Assembly (NCBI GenBank): GCA_902576125.1
Contig: CACGUF010000001.1
Location: 1-64,000 of the forward strand
Source: an uncultured Alphaproteobacteria bacterium
Lineage (GTDB): Bacteria > Pseudomonadota > Alphaproteobacteria > HIMB59 > GCA-002718135
Direction: 5' to 3'
Length of the DNA stretch: 64,000 nucleotides
Positions 18,731-26,989 of the stretch are shown here, one piece after another. Each line of letters starts with the position of its first letter. The stretch's first letter is position 1. Below the pieces are notes generated by a model. It did not search any database. It was given only the letters and a program-made list of their open reading frames with translations, and was not told the origin of the DNA. A program made the translations under genes and the position numbers.

Positions 18731-19744
18731 ATGATGTCTAATACTTTATTGCCAGAACTCTATACTACAATGAAAAGAATTAGATCTTTTGAGGAGAGAG
18801 TTGGCGAATTATTTATTAAAGGTGAGTCTGCAGGAACTATGTTGCATCTTTCTACAGGTGAAGAAATTGGGCCGGCTTGTGTTGGTACCGCTATGAAAGA
18901 ACAAGATACTTTTACAACACATCATCGTGGACATGGTATATTTATTGCTAGAGGTGGAGATCCAAAGAAAATGCTAGCTGAAATTGCTGGTAAAAAAGAT
19001 GGTTACTGTAAAGGTAAGGGCGGATCTATGCATATTGCAGATATGAAATTAGGACACTTAGGTGCAAATGCTATTGTTGGAGGTGGCATTCCAACTGTTG
19101 TAGGTGCTGGTATTAGTTATAAATATTTAAAAGAAGAACGAGTTTCAGTTGCTTTTTTTGGAGATGGGGCCATGCAACAAGGTATTTTATATGAAAGTAT
19201 GAATATGGCTTCATTATGGAAACTACCAGTTGTATTTTGCTGCATTAATAATCAGTATGGTATGGGTACAAAAATTGATAATGCAGTTGGCTATAAAGAT
19301 TTTTCAAAAAGAGCTGAGTCTTTTGGATTAAAGACATTGCACATAAATGACTTAGATGTTGAAAATGCATACAACAAATCAAGAGAAATTATTGAGGATG
19401 CTAGAAAATTTCAACCAGGATTCATTGAGATTGAATGTTACAGATTTTATGGACATGCTAGAATGGATAAAAGCCCTTATAGAAATGATTTAGAAGAAAC
19501 AGAAATGAGAAAATTAGACCCAATTGATTATGCAAAAAAAGAGTTAATCAAAAACAATATGCTTAATAAAGAAGAAATTTCAGAAATTGATAAAAATATT
19601 TTAAATGAAATGGATGAAGCTATGGAATTTGCAATTAAATCACCAGTTAATGATGAAAATGAGATTTTTATAGATGTTTATAGTGAAAAAGATCCTTTAC
19701 CAATAAGTATTGATGAAAAAATAAATAAAATTTTATCAAATTAA
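18731..19744 (+). CDS. Thiamine-diphosphate dehydrogenase E1 alpha subunit
   Basis: Alpha subunit of a pyruvate/acetoin-type dehydrogenase E1. The thiamine diphosphate motif is clear: GDGAMQQG followed after the usual spacing by NNQYGMGT. The phosphorylation-loop region YRFYGHARMDKSPYR matches acetoin dehydrogenase AcoA and PDH E1 alpha. 337 residues is normal. It lies between a free lipoyl domain and the E1 beta gene, one base from the latter. The keto substrate is not decided by sequence; pyruvate, acetoin or a sugar-derived 2-keto compound are all possible. Confidence 0.87.
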   Translation: MMSNTLLPELYTTMKRIRSFEERVGELFIKGESAGTMLHLSTGEEIGPACVGTAMKEQDTFTTHHRGHGIFIARGGDPKKMLAEIAGKKDGYCKGKGGSMHIADMKLGHLGANAIVGGGIPTVVGAGISYKYLKEERVSVAFFGDGAMQQGILYESMNMASLWKLPVVFCCINNQYGMGTKIDNAVGYKDFSKRAESFGLKTLHINDLDVENAYNKSREIIEDARKFQPGFIEIECYRFYGHARMDKSPYRNDLEETEMRKLDPIDYAKKELIKNNMLNKEEISEIDKNILNEMDEAMEFAIKSPVNDENEIFIDVYSEKDPLPISIDEKINKILSN

Positions 19745-19745
19745 A

Positions 19746-20744
19746 ATGTCTGATTTAAATCAAAATTTTTTTGAAAAAATTACTTATAGAGATGCTCTTC
19801 GTTTAGCAATACATGATGCAATGATTGAAGATAAAAAAATAATTATAATTGGTGTTGATGTGGCAAACTATGGAGGAGCATACGGGGCGACAAAAGATTT
19901 ATTAAAAATATTTGGAAAAGAGAGAGTGATTGATGCGCCAATTTCTGAGCCAGCAATAGTAGGAGCTGCGGTTGGGGCGGCAATGACAGGTTTAAGACCT
20001 GTAGCAGAATTAATGTACGTTGATTTTTTTGGTATGTCTATGGATCAAATTGTAAATCAACTTGCAAAGGTTCGCTATATGTTTGGAGGTCAAATAAGTG
20101 CACCATTAGTTTTAAGAACCCAAGGTGGAACTGGAAGATCTGCGGGTGCACAACATTCTCAAAGCCTTGAGTCTTGGATAATGCATACTCCTGGCTTATT
20201 TTTATCCATGCCTTCAAAACCAAATGATGCATATCATCTACTTCGTCATGCGCTTAGAATAGATAATCCTACAATTTTTATTGAGCATAAGCTTTTATAT
20301 AATTCTACTGGTTATTTGGATAAACTAGATACTAATTTTTCTTTTGGAAAAGCAAATATAATTAGAGAAGGAGAGGATATAAGCATTATATCATACTCAA
20401 GAATGATTAATTTTGCAGAAAAAGCTGCAGAAATATTAAATCAAAATAATATAAATTCTGAAATTATAGATTTGAGAACTCTAAATCCTCTCGACTCAAA
20501 AACAATTATTAAATCTGTTAATAAAACTAAAAGAGCTCTAGTTTTAAGTGAGAGTAATTATACTTCTAGCGTACCAAGTGAAATAACATCAATTATTTTT
20601 GAAAATTGTTATAGAATTTTAAAAAAGCCAGTTATTAGGTATACTGCTGAGGATACACCGGTACCAGTAGCACCTAACCTTGAAAAGAATTATATTCCCA
20701 CTATAGAAAAGATAGTAGAATATTCAAAAAAGCTATGTAATTAA
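19746..20744 (+). CDS. Thiamine-diphosphate dehydrogenase E1 beta subunit
   Basis: Beta subunit partner of the E1 alpha above, 332 residues. Family features are DAPISEPAIVGAAVGAAMTG, RTQGGTGRSAGAQHSQSLE and a C-terminal transketolase-C domain containing EDTPVPVAPNLE. It resembles the acetoin dehydrogenase AcoB and PDH E1 beta groups. An AT-only inverted repeat follows the gene. No E2 acyltransferase or E3 dihydrolipoamide dehydrogenase is encoded in this window. Confidence 0.87.
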   Translation: MSDLNQNFFEKITYRDALRLAIHDAMIEDKKIIIIGVDVANYGGAYGATKDLLKIFGKERVIDAPISEPAIVGAAVGAAMTGLRPVAELMYVDFFGMSMDQIVNQLAKVRYMFGGQISAPLVLRTQGGTGRSAGAQHSQSLESWIMHTPGLFLSMPSKPNDAYHLLRHALRIDNPTIFIEHKLLYNSTGYLDKLDTNFSFGKANIIREGEDISIISYSRMINFAEKAAEILNQNNINSEIIDLRTLNPLDSKTIIKSVNKTKRALVLSESNYTSSVPSEITSIIFENCYRILKKPVIRYTAEDTPVPVAPNLEKNYIPTIEKIVEYSKKLCN

Positions 20745-20779
20745 TTTATATTAAATATAATTTACAAAATAAAATGATT

Positions 20780-20817
20780 AAAAATAAAAAAATTAATTTA
20801 TTGCTTTTTTATTTTTA
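20780..20817 (+). terminator. Possible AT-only terminator
   Basis: AAAAATAAAAAA pairs with TTTTTTATTTTT across a short loop after the E1 beta gene. The stem has no G-C pairs, so termination would be weak; it could equally be base-composition noise. Confidence 0.3.
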
Positions 20818-20835
20818 TTCTGTTTTTACTTAAAT

Positions 20836-21840
20836 ATGTTTAACTTTGCTCTAATAGGTGCTGGCCGGATAGGTAAAATGCATGCTGAAATTATTAATGC
20901 TAACCCAGATACTAATCTTAAATTTGTATATGATCTAAACCCAGAGTTTGCAATTGAAGTAGCAAATAAATCAAATGCTGAAATAGCCCATTCTCCCGAA
21001 GATGCCATTAAATCTTCTGAAATAGATGCTGTTTTAATTGCTTCAGCAACACCAACACATATTCAGTTTATTAAAATGGCTGCAAGTGCTGGAAAACCAG
21101 TTTTTTGTGAAAAACCAATTGATTTAGATATTAACAAAGTAAATGAGTGCAAAAAAGAATTAAAGGATATTAAATCACCAATTCAAATTGGATTTAACAG
21201 AAGGTTTGATCTTAGTCACAGCAAAGCTCAGCAAGCAAGACTTAATAAAGAAATTGGTATTTTAGAAATGATTGTTATTACCAGCAGAGATCCTGCGGCT
21301 CCTGGTTTAGATTATTTAAATGCAGCTGGAGGTTTTTTTAGAGATACTACAATACATGATTTTGACTTATCTCGTTTTATTTTGGGTGATGATCCAATAT
21401 TAGAAGTTTCAGCATTTGGTGCAAACTTATTTGATGAAAATGCCAAGATTGCAAATGATTTTGATACTGCGATGTTTATCTTAAAATCAAAATCTGGTGT
21501 ATTAATTCATATAAATAATTCAAGAAGAGCTGTTTATGGTTATGATCAACGTGTTGAGATTTTTGGAAGCGAAGGAATGGTTATTTCAAATAATCAAACT
21601 ACAAATTCATTAGAAAGATACACTTCCACTTCAACTAGTTCAAAAGATTTGATACATTTCTTTTTTATTGAAAGATATCAACAAGCATATCGTGATCAAT
21701 TTAATAGTTTTGTTGAATGTATTAAAATGAATAAACCTCCAAAAGTTACATTTGAAGATGGAAGAAAAGCACTAATTATTGCAAATGCAGCTTACGAGTC
21801 ATTTGAAAATAAAAAAACTGTAGAAATAAAATATGATTAA
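20836..21840 (+). CDS. IolG-like Gfo/Idh oxidoreductase
   Basis: NAD-dependent oxidoreductase of 334 residues resembling myo-inositol 2-dehydrogenase (IolG). It has the Rossmann motif GAGRIGKMHAE, the catalytic-lysine motif CEKPIDL, the GFNRRFD motif and the DTTIHDFDLSRF active-site stretch with His and Asp. It overlaps the next SDR gene by eight bases, so the two are co-translated. Inositol or a scyllo/chiro isomer is a reasonable guess, but no other iol genes (IolE, IolD, IolB) are present here. Confidence 0.82.
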   Translation: MFNFALIGAGRIGKMHAEIINANPDTNLKFVYDLNPEFAIEVANKSNAEIAHSPEDAIKSSEIDAVLIASATPTHIQFIKMAASAGKPVFCEKPIDLDINKVNECKKELKDIKSPIQIGFNRRFDLSHSKAQQARLNKEIGILEMIVITSRDPAAPGLDYLNAAGGFFRDTTIHDFDLSRFILGDDPILEVSAFGANLFDENAKIANDFDTAMFILKSKSGVLIHINNSRRAVYGYDQRVEIFGSEGMVISNNQTTNSLERYTSTSTSSKDLIHFFFIERYQQAYRDQFNSFVECIKMNKPPKVTFEDGRKALIIANAAYESFENKKTVEIKYD

Positions 21841-22693
21841 AAAAAAGATTACAAAGGAGAATTTTAATGCTCAATTTAAAGGCAAAATCATTGTTGTGAC
21901 AGGCAGTACTCAAGGTAGCGGTGCAGAAACTGCAAAGCTCTTAGCAATACGTGGTGCTAAAGGAATTACAATTTGTGGTAGAAATGAAAAAAATGGCAAA
22001 AAAGTTAAAAAAGAAATTGAGTCTTTAGGGGCTAAATGTATATTTATAAAAGCAGACTTAGAAAACTTAAAAGATTGTAAAAAAATTATTTCTCAAACAG
22101 ATAAAAAATTTGGAACAATCAACTCTTTGATTAATTGTGCAGCATATACAGGACGTGGTACTATTTTAAGTACAACACCAAAAGAATTTGAAAGAATGTT
22201 TAATGTTAATACGAGAGCGCCATTTTTTTTAATGCAGGAAGCTATTAAAATTATGATTAGAGATAAAGTTAAAGGAACAATAGCTCATGTTCTCTCAGTA
22301 GCTGCTTATAGTGGAATGCCATTTTTAGCTGCTTATAGCCCTTCAAAAGCTGCACTTGGAATTATGATTAAAAACGTTGCGAATGCCGTTTCAGGTCATC
22401 AAATTAGAGTTAATGGAATGAATTTAGGATGGACAGATACACCTGCAGAACATGATGTACAAAAGAAATACCATAAAGGTACAAAAGATTGGCTAAAAAA
22501 AGCTGAAAAAAAAGTACCTTTTAAAAGATTAAACAAACCTATTGATGTTGCACGAATGCTTGCTTTTTTATGTGCAGAAGAATCTGGATTAATGACAGGG
22601 AGTTTAGTTGATTATGATCAAACTGTAGTAGGTTGGCATTCTTATTCGGCTTACGACACAAATATTCTTGATGATAGTCTTCTTGGAGAATAA
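21833..22693 (+). CDS. SDR-family oxidoreductase, divergent
   Basis: Short-chain dehydrogenase of 286 residues, longer than the usual 250. It has TGSTQGSGAETAK (a variant cofactor motif with GSG in place of GIG), NCAAYTG, a Ser in LSVAAYSG and Tyr-x-x-x-Lys in YSPSK. The C-terminus extends past the usual SDR end with VDYDQTVVGWHSYSAYD. It overlaps the IolG-like gene and is convergent with tmoV six bases away. Function unknown beyond polyol or sugar oxidoreduction. Confidence 0.75.
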   Translation: MIKKKITKENFNAQFKGKIIVVTGSTQGSGAETAKLLAIRGAKGITICGRNEKNGKKVKKEIESLGAKCIFIKADLENLKDCKKIISQTDKKFGTINSLINCAAYTGRGTILSTTPKEFERMFNVNTRAPFFLMQEAIKIMIRDKVKGTIAHVLSVAAYSGMPFLAAYSPSKAALGIMIKNVANAVSGHQIRVNGMNLGWTDTPAEHDVQKKYHKGTKDWLKKAEKKVPFKRLNKPIDVARMLAFLCAEESGLMTGSLVDYDQTVVGWHSYSAYDTNILDDSLLGE

Positions 22694-22698
22694 CTTAA

Positions 22699-24756
22699 TT
22701 ATTCGATACCAAGTAACTTTTTTCTTTCATCAGCCCATGTTCTAATAAGATTATCAGCAGCTAAGCAGATAAATGAAACAAATATACCTAATGTTAAGCC
22801 AATGCCCGCTCCATTTGGTCTTGATAAACATCCCATAATTATTTGACCCAAATCTTCTGTTCCAATTAAAGCACCTAAAACTATCATCATTAATGCAAAA
22901 ATTAGAGTTTGGTTTATACCCAGCATAATATGAGGAAATGCTAATGGTAATTCAATAGATTTCCATCTTTGAAAATTAGATACCCCGGACATAGATGCAG
23001 CATCATGCAAAGAGGAAGGAACACTTCTTAGTCCTTCCACTGTATATCTTGTTGCTGGTACAGATGCATAAGCAATAGCAGCAATCATAACTGAAGTATC
23101 TGTAATTCCAAAAAGAAGAATAACAGGTATTAAGTAAATAAATGAAGGAAAAGTCTGAAAAAAATCACAAACACCAAGAATGAATTTAGCTGAAATTTCA
23201 TTGCGAGCACAAAGTGAGCCAGTTACAATACCAAGTATAGCAGATACACCTACTGCAAAAGTGGCCATATAAGCAGTAATTAAAGCTCTATTCCAATATT
23301 CTGATAATGCTATAAATAATATTAGAGCTCCAACTATTATACATGATCTTAACCCACCAATAATATATCCTGCACCCATAACTAAAACAAAAGTAGATAC
23401 TACAGGCATTCCAAGATAAGCATCTTTCATTACAAATAGAACATTAGTTATTAAAAATTTATTAAAAATATTTAAGTAATAGAAAAATGTTTCCCAAATC
23501 CAATCAACTCCTGCATCTAAAATTGGAGCAATTGTTAATCCTTCACCAAAAGGTATTAAGTATAAATAATTGAAACCTTTTTCAAAATAAAATGCACTAA
23601 AGTAAGCTATAACTCCTAAAATTGCTGTTAGTAAAATAAAATAAATTGTCGCTAGATTTTTTTTGTAAAAATTTAAATTTGCAAAATAATCTTTTTGTTT
23701 ATTTGCCCAAGCCAATGATAATTTATCTAACACAACTGCAATTATAACTACGCAAATACCAATTTCAGCAGCTTTGCCAATTTTAAGACCATTTAAAGCA
23801 ACTTTTAAATTAAATCCTAAACCTTTTGCACCAATAAAAGCTGCTATAGTTGTCATTGCAAGACATTGCATTATTACTTGATTTACTCCAATTAAAATAT
23901 CTCTTCTTGCTGTTGGAATTAAAACTCTAAATAATAACTGAAATCTATTACATCCACTCATCAAACCTGACTCAACAACTTCTGGAGATATTTTTTTTAA
24001 ACCAAGAATTGTTAGGCGAATCATAGGAGGAGTGGCAAATATGATTGTTGCAACAGCACCTGCATGATCACCAATTCCAAATAATACCAAAATTGGCACA
24101 AGATAAGAAAAGTGTGGCATTGTTTGTGCAATATTTAAGATTGGTTGGAGAGTTTTTTCAACTTTTTTACTCAAATATCCTAATATTCCTAAAGATAACC
24201 CTAATATAAAACAAATTGGAGCGGTAACTAAAACTAGTGATAAAGTTTCCATTGTTGGCTCCCATTGCCCAAATATGGAGACATAAAAAAAACCTATACT
24301 TGCAATAAAAGCTAAACCTAATCCTTGTAATCTATAGCCAAGAATAAATAATCCTATTACAACTGCAGTCCATGGAACAGCAGGAAGATAAAGCCATTTC
24401 AATTCTTTGAAAGCACCACCAGTAATTGATCCTATTGTTTGAAGTCCACCTAGAAATATTTCTCTTATAAATATAATTAAAAATAATAGAAAATCTGCAA
24501 TAGATCTTGTTATTATTCTAAAAACGGGTTTGTCTTCATACATTTGCCAATCTGGATCATAAACTGGAACAGTAAGCCATTTAAACATTAGATTATCTAG
24601 TAAAGTATTAATTAATAATGGAATATCTTTTAAGAGTGGTGGCAATCTCCATAAAAAACTATTTTCATCCTCAGGTACTAGAAAATATAAAAGTAAAAAA
24701 ACAATAAATAAAAAACTAAATTGTTGTGGTCTGGAATTTTTAAAATTTGTTAACAT
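22699..24756 (-). CDS. tmoV: TMAO ABC transporter permease TmoV
   Basis: Membrane permease of the trimethylamine N-oxide importer TmoXWV, of the ProW/OpuAB family. At 685 residues it contains two consecutive permease domains: the first has its coupling region near SGLMSGCNRFQLLFRVLIPTA, the second near DAASMSGVSNFQRWKSIELPLA. This internally duplicated form is typical of TmoV and some betaine permeases, and one chain can form the whole pore. It follows tmoW by 12 bases. The TMAO assignment comes from synteny with tmoX, tmoW and the divergent tmm gene; a glycine-betaine or choline substrate cannot be fully excluded from sequence alone. Confidence 0.87.
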   Translation of the reverse strand: MLTNFKNSRPQQFSFLFIVFLLLYFLVPEDENSFLWRLPPLLKDIPLLINTLLDNLMFKWLTVPVYDPDWQMYEDKPVFRIITRSIADFLLFLIIFIREIFLGGLQTIGSITGGAFKELKWLYLPAVPWTAVVIGLFILGYRLQGLGLAFIASIGFFYVSIFGQWEPTMETLSLVLVTAPICFILGLSLGILGYLSKKVEKTLQPILNIAQTMPHFSYLVPILVLFGIGDHAGAVATIIFATPPMIRLTILGLKKISPEVVESGLMSGCNRFQLLFRVLIPTARRDILIGVNQVIMQCLAMTTIAAFIGAKGLGFNLKVALNGLKIGKAAEIGICVVIIAVVLDKLSLAWANKQKDYFANLNFYKKNLATIYFILLTAILGVIAYFSAFYFEKGFNYLYLIPFGEGLTIAPILDAGVDWIWETFFYYLNIFNKFLITNVLFVMKDAYLGMPVVSTFVLVMGAGYIIGGLRSCIIVGALILFIALSEYWNRALITAYMATFAVGVSAILGIVTGSLCARNEISAKFILGVCDFFQTFPSFIYLIPVILLFGITDTSVMIAAIAYASVPATRYTVEGLRSVPSSLHDAASMSGVSNFQRWKSIELPLAFPHIMLGINQTLIFALMMIVLGALIGTEDLGQIIMGCLSRPNGAGIGLTLGIFVSFICLAADNLIRTWADERKKLLGIE

Positions 24757-24768
24757 TTTATATTATAT

Positions 24769-25809
24769 TTATTTTCCGAAAATCACTTTTATTACTTTAG
24801 CAGGATTTAACGAACCGACAATTTCATTATTATTATCAACTACAGTTAATATTTCTTTGCTGTTAAGGATTGACTCAGCTAATGTTTCAATAATAGCATC
24901 TTTAGATACTTTAGTAGAACTTGAATTATTTGAATCATAAGCATCCATAATAGATTCAATTTTAAGAACTTTTTCTCTAGGTACATCTTCAGTAAATTTT
25001 TTTACATATTCAGTTGCTGGATTCAATACAATATTATCAGGAGTGTCTAATTGTTCTATTATTCCATCTTTCATAATTGCAATACGATCTGCTAAGCGAA
25101 GAGCTTCATCGAAATCATGTGTAACAAACATAATTGTTTTATTTAAAACTGCTTGTAATCTTAAAAACTCATCCTGCATTTCTTTTCGTATGAGGGGATC
25201 AAGAGCTGAAAACGGTTCGTCTAAAAACCAAATATCAGGTTCTACTGCTAGTGAACGTGCAATTCCTACTCTTTGTTGCTGCCCTCCTGAAAGTTCTCTT
25301 GGAAAATAATTTTCTCTACCTTTTAATCCTACTAACTCAACCATCTCTAAAGCTTTTGCCATACTTTCTCTTGTATTGGTGCCCTTGACTTGAAGAGGAA
25401 AAGCAATATTTTCAATAACAGTTTTGTGAGGTAGAAGAGCAAAACTTTGAAAGACCATTCCCATTTTATTTCTTCTTAATTCGATTAATTGTCTGCTATT
25501 CATTGATAACAAATCTTCACCATCAATAAATATTTTTCCAGCAGTGGCATCTGTAAGTCTTGATATGCATCGAAGTAATGTTGACTTTCCTGAGCCTGAT
25601 AATCCCATGACTACCATCATTTCACCTTTTTGAACTCCAAAAGAGGCGTTATTTACGCCTACTATACAACCAGCTTCTTGAAAAGTTTTTGCATCAACTT
25701 GTCCATTTGAATTTTCAAGAAGTTTAAAAGCATTACTTCCAAAAATTTTATAAACAGATTCACACTTAATTACCGGTGTATTACTAGAGTTATCTGATGA
25801 TTGAGACAT
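24769..25809 (-). CDS. tmoW: TMAO ABC transporter ATPase TmoW
   Basis: ATPase subunit of the TMAO importer, 346 residues, of the ProV/OpuAA family. It has Walker A (GLSGSGKST), signature (LSGGQQQR), Walker B (IWFLDEPFSALD) and H-loop (VTHD). The first 50 residues are a ProV-type extension beginning with the YKIFG motif, and the C-terminal 70 residues resemble a partial CBS-type regulatory domain (TVVDNNNEIVGSL). A strong hairpin lies upstream, between this gene and tmoX. Confidence 0.87.
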   Translation of the reverse strand: MSQSSDNSSNTPVIKCESVYKIFGSNAFKLLENSNGQVDAKTFQEAGCIVGVNNASFGVQKGEMMVVMGLSGSGKSTLLRCISRLTDATAGKIFIDGEDLLSMNSRQLIELRRNKMGMVFQSFALLPHKTVIENIAFPLQVKGTNTRESMAKALEMVELVGLKGRENYFPRELSGGQQQRVGIARSLAVEPDIWFLDEPFSALDPLIRKEMQDEFLRLQAVLNKTIMFVTHDFDEALRLADRIAIMKDGIIEQLDTPDNIVLNPATEYVKKFTEDVPREKVLKIESIMDAYDSNNSSSTKVSKDAIIETLAESILNSKEILTVVDNNNEIVGSLNPAKVIKVIFGK

Positions 25810-25846
25810 TTTTGAACAATATTCTATTTTAAACCTAAATAAAATA

Positions 25847-25880
25847 AAAAAATCCCCCCTTTATTAGGGGGGGATTTTTT
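25847..25880 (-). terminator. Terminator/attenuator between tmoX and tmoW
   Basis: Read on the minus strand, a seven-G/six-C stem flanked by A and T runs (AAAAAATCCCCCC / GGGGGGATTTTT on the plus strand) forms a strong intrinsic terminator just after tmoX. Because tmoW and tmoV follow on the same strand, it probably lowers their expression relative to the binding protein. The symmetry means it would also stop plus-strand transcription. Confidence 0.85.
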
Positions 25881-25895
25881 ATAAATTAAAATTTT

Positions 25896-26837
25896 CTAGT
25901 TTTTCCAAAGATCAATAAGATCTCTATGTTGAGCAATAAATTCTGTTGCAGCAGCAGCATGATCCATGCCTTGGCTATCAACTAAATCTGCCATCAGACC
26001 AATTTGTGGAGCTGTGAATGACATTTTTGTATAAAATTTATATGCATCTGGATGTGTTATAGGAAATTTGATGTGAGCAGCTTTTTTAAGCCAACCTTTT
26101 GGAGAACCACAACCTGTAGTTTCAAGAGTTCCTCCATTTTCCAATCTGCATCCTTCAAAGTATGGTGGAAAATCAATAAATGTAAATCCAGCTGCATCAG
26201 TAAAGTTCGGAGACCAGTTGAATATAACTGTTCCACGACCTTCTGCTTTTGCTGCTTTTAATTCTGCCCATAATGCATCCGCACTACCAGCAAATTTAAC
26301 AGTCCACAAATCATCAATTCCTAGACCTTTAAGTCTGTTTGGCATAACTTCAGTATGCCACTCATAAGGTCCTTCTAACCAACGACCTTTTCCATCAGAG
26401 TCAGCTGTAGCAAAATTAGCTGCACATTCAGGTGACTTTAATGCTTCCCAATTAGGTAATCCAGGACATAGACCTTCATCAATTACCCAGTTAGGTACAC
26501 CCATTTCCTCAAAAGTGATTAAGTTATGACTACCCGCATCAATTAAACCACCTTTATCCATTGCAGCATAAAAAGGAAGAGCCATAGTTGACTCCCATGT
26601 TTCGTGTGCAACGTGTAGATCGCCAATTCTTACTGCTTCATATCTTGAAGCTGACTCAGCTGGAACTAGTTCAGCTGTATGACCCATTTCTTCAAATACT
26701 TGAGCCATAACATTTGCCATAACTATTTGACTTGACCAGTTTAAAACTGGTATTCTAATTGGATCAGCTGCTTTAGCAACACTACTAAAAACGAATAGCG
26801 ATGCAATAACAGAGATCTTTATAATAAATTTTAACAT
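25896..26837 (-). CDS. tmoX: TMAO-binding periplasmic protein TmoX
   Basis: Periplasmic binding protein for trimethylamine N-oxide, of the OpuAC/ProX quaternary-amine family. A signal peptide of about 23 residues ends SVAKA. The 313 residues include the typical N-terminal PIRIPVLNWSSQIVMANVMAQV and aromatic-rich motifs (WESTMALPFY, FNWSPNFT) that would line a cation-pi cage. It is the first gene of tmoXWV, divergent from the monooxygenase gene tmm with about 150 bases between, with GGAGG before its ATG. A betaine or choline binder is the alternative; gene order favours TMAO. Confidence 0.86.
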   Translation of the reverse strand: MLKFIIKISVIASLFVFSSVAKAADPIRIPVLNWSSQIVMANVMAQVFEEMGHTAELVPAESASRYEAVRIGDLHVAHETWESTMALPFYAAMDKGGLIDAGSHNLITFEEMGVPNWVIDEGLCPGLPNWEALKSPECAANFATADSDGKGRWLEGPYEWHTEVMPNRLKGLGIDDLWTVKFAGSADALWAELKAAKAEGRGTVIFNWSPNFTDAAGFTFIDFPPYFEGCRLENGGTLETTGCGSPKGWLKKAAHIKFPITHPDAYKFYTKMSFTAPQIGLMADLVDSQGMDHAAAATEFIAQHRDLIDLWKN

Positions 26838-26912
26838 GTTTCCTCCATATGGGTTTTGTTAAATATATATTTAGCTAACAACTAAAGGGTCTAATAGATA
26901 AAGCAACGCTTT

Positions 26913-26931
26913 TGTTTCATATTTTGAAATA
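26913..26931. promoter_or_regulatory. Inverted repeat in tmoX-tmm divergent promoter region
   Basis: TGTTTCAtatttTGAAATA: two seven-base arms separated by five bases, with one arm mismatch. The left arm is identical to that of another inverted repeat with the same spacing upstream of the flavoprotein gene at 32930. It lies 76 bases before tmoX and 59 before tmm. A shared regulator, perhaps the nearby IclR protein, is an inference. Confidence 0.45.
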
Positions 26932-26989
26932 ACTTTTTTCTTTAAAAATTTAATTATTTAAGAGATAATCAATTTTTATTGGAGGATAC

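Noticed and set aside
20774-20833. 19-residue ORF before the IolG-like gene
   Set aside because: Very short, formed by an AT-only inverted repeat, and without a ribosome site.
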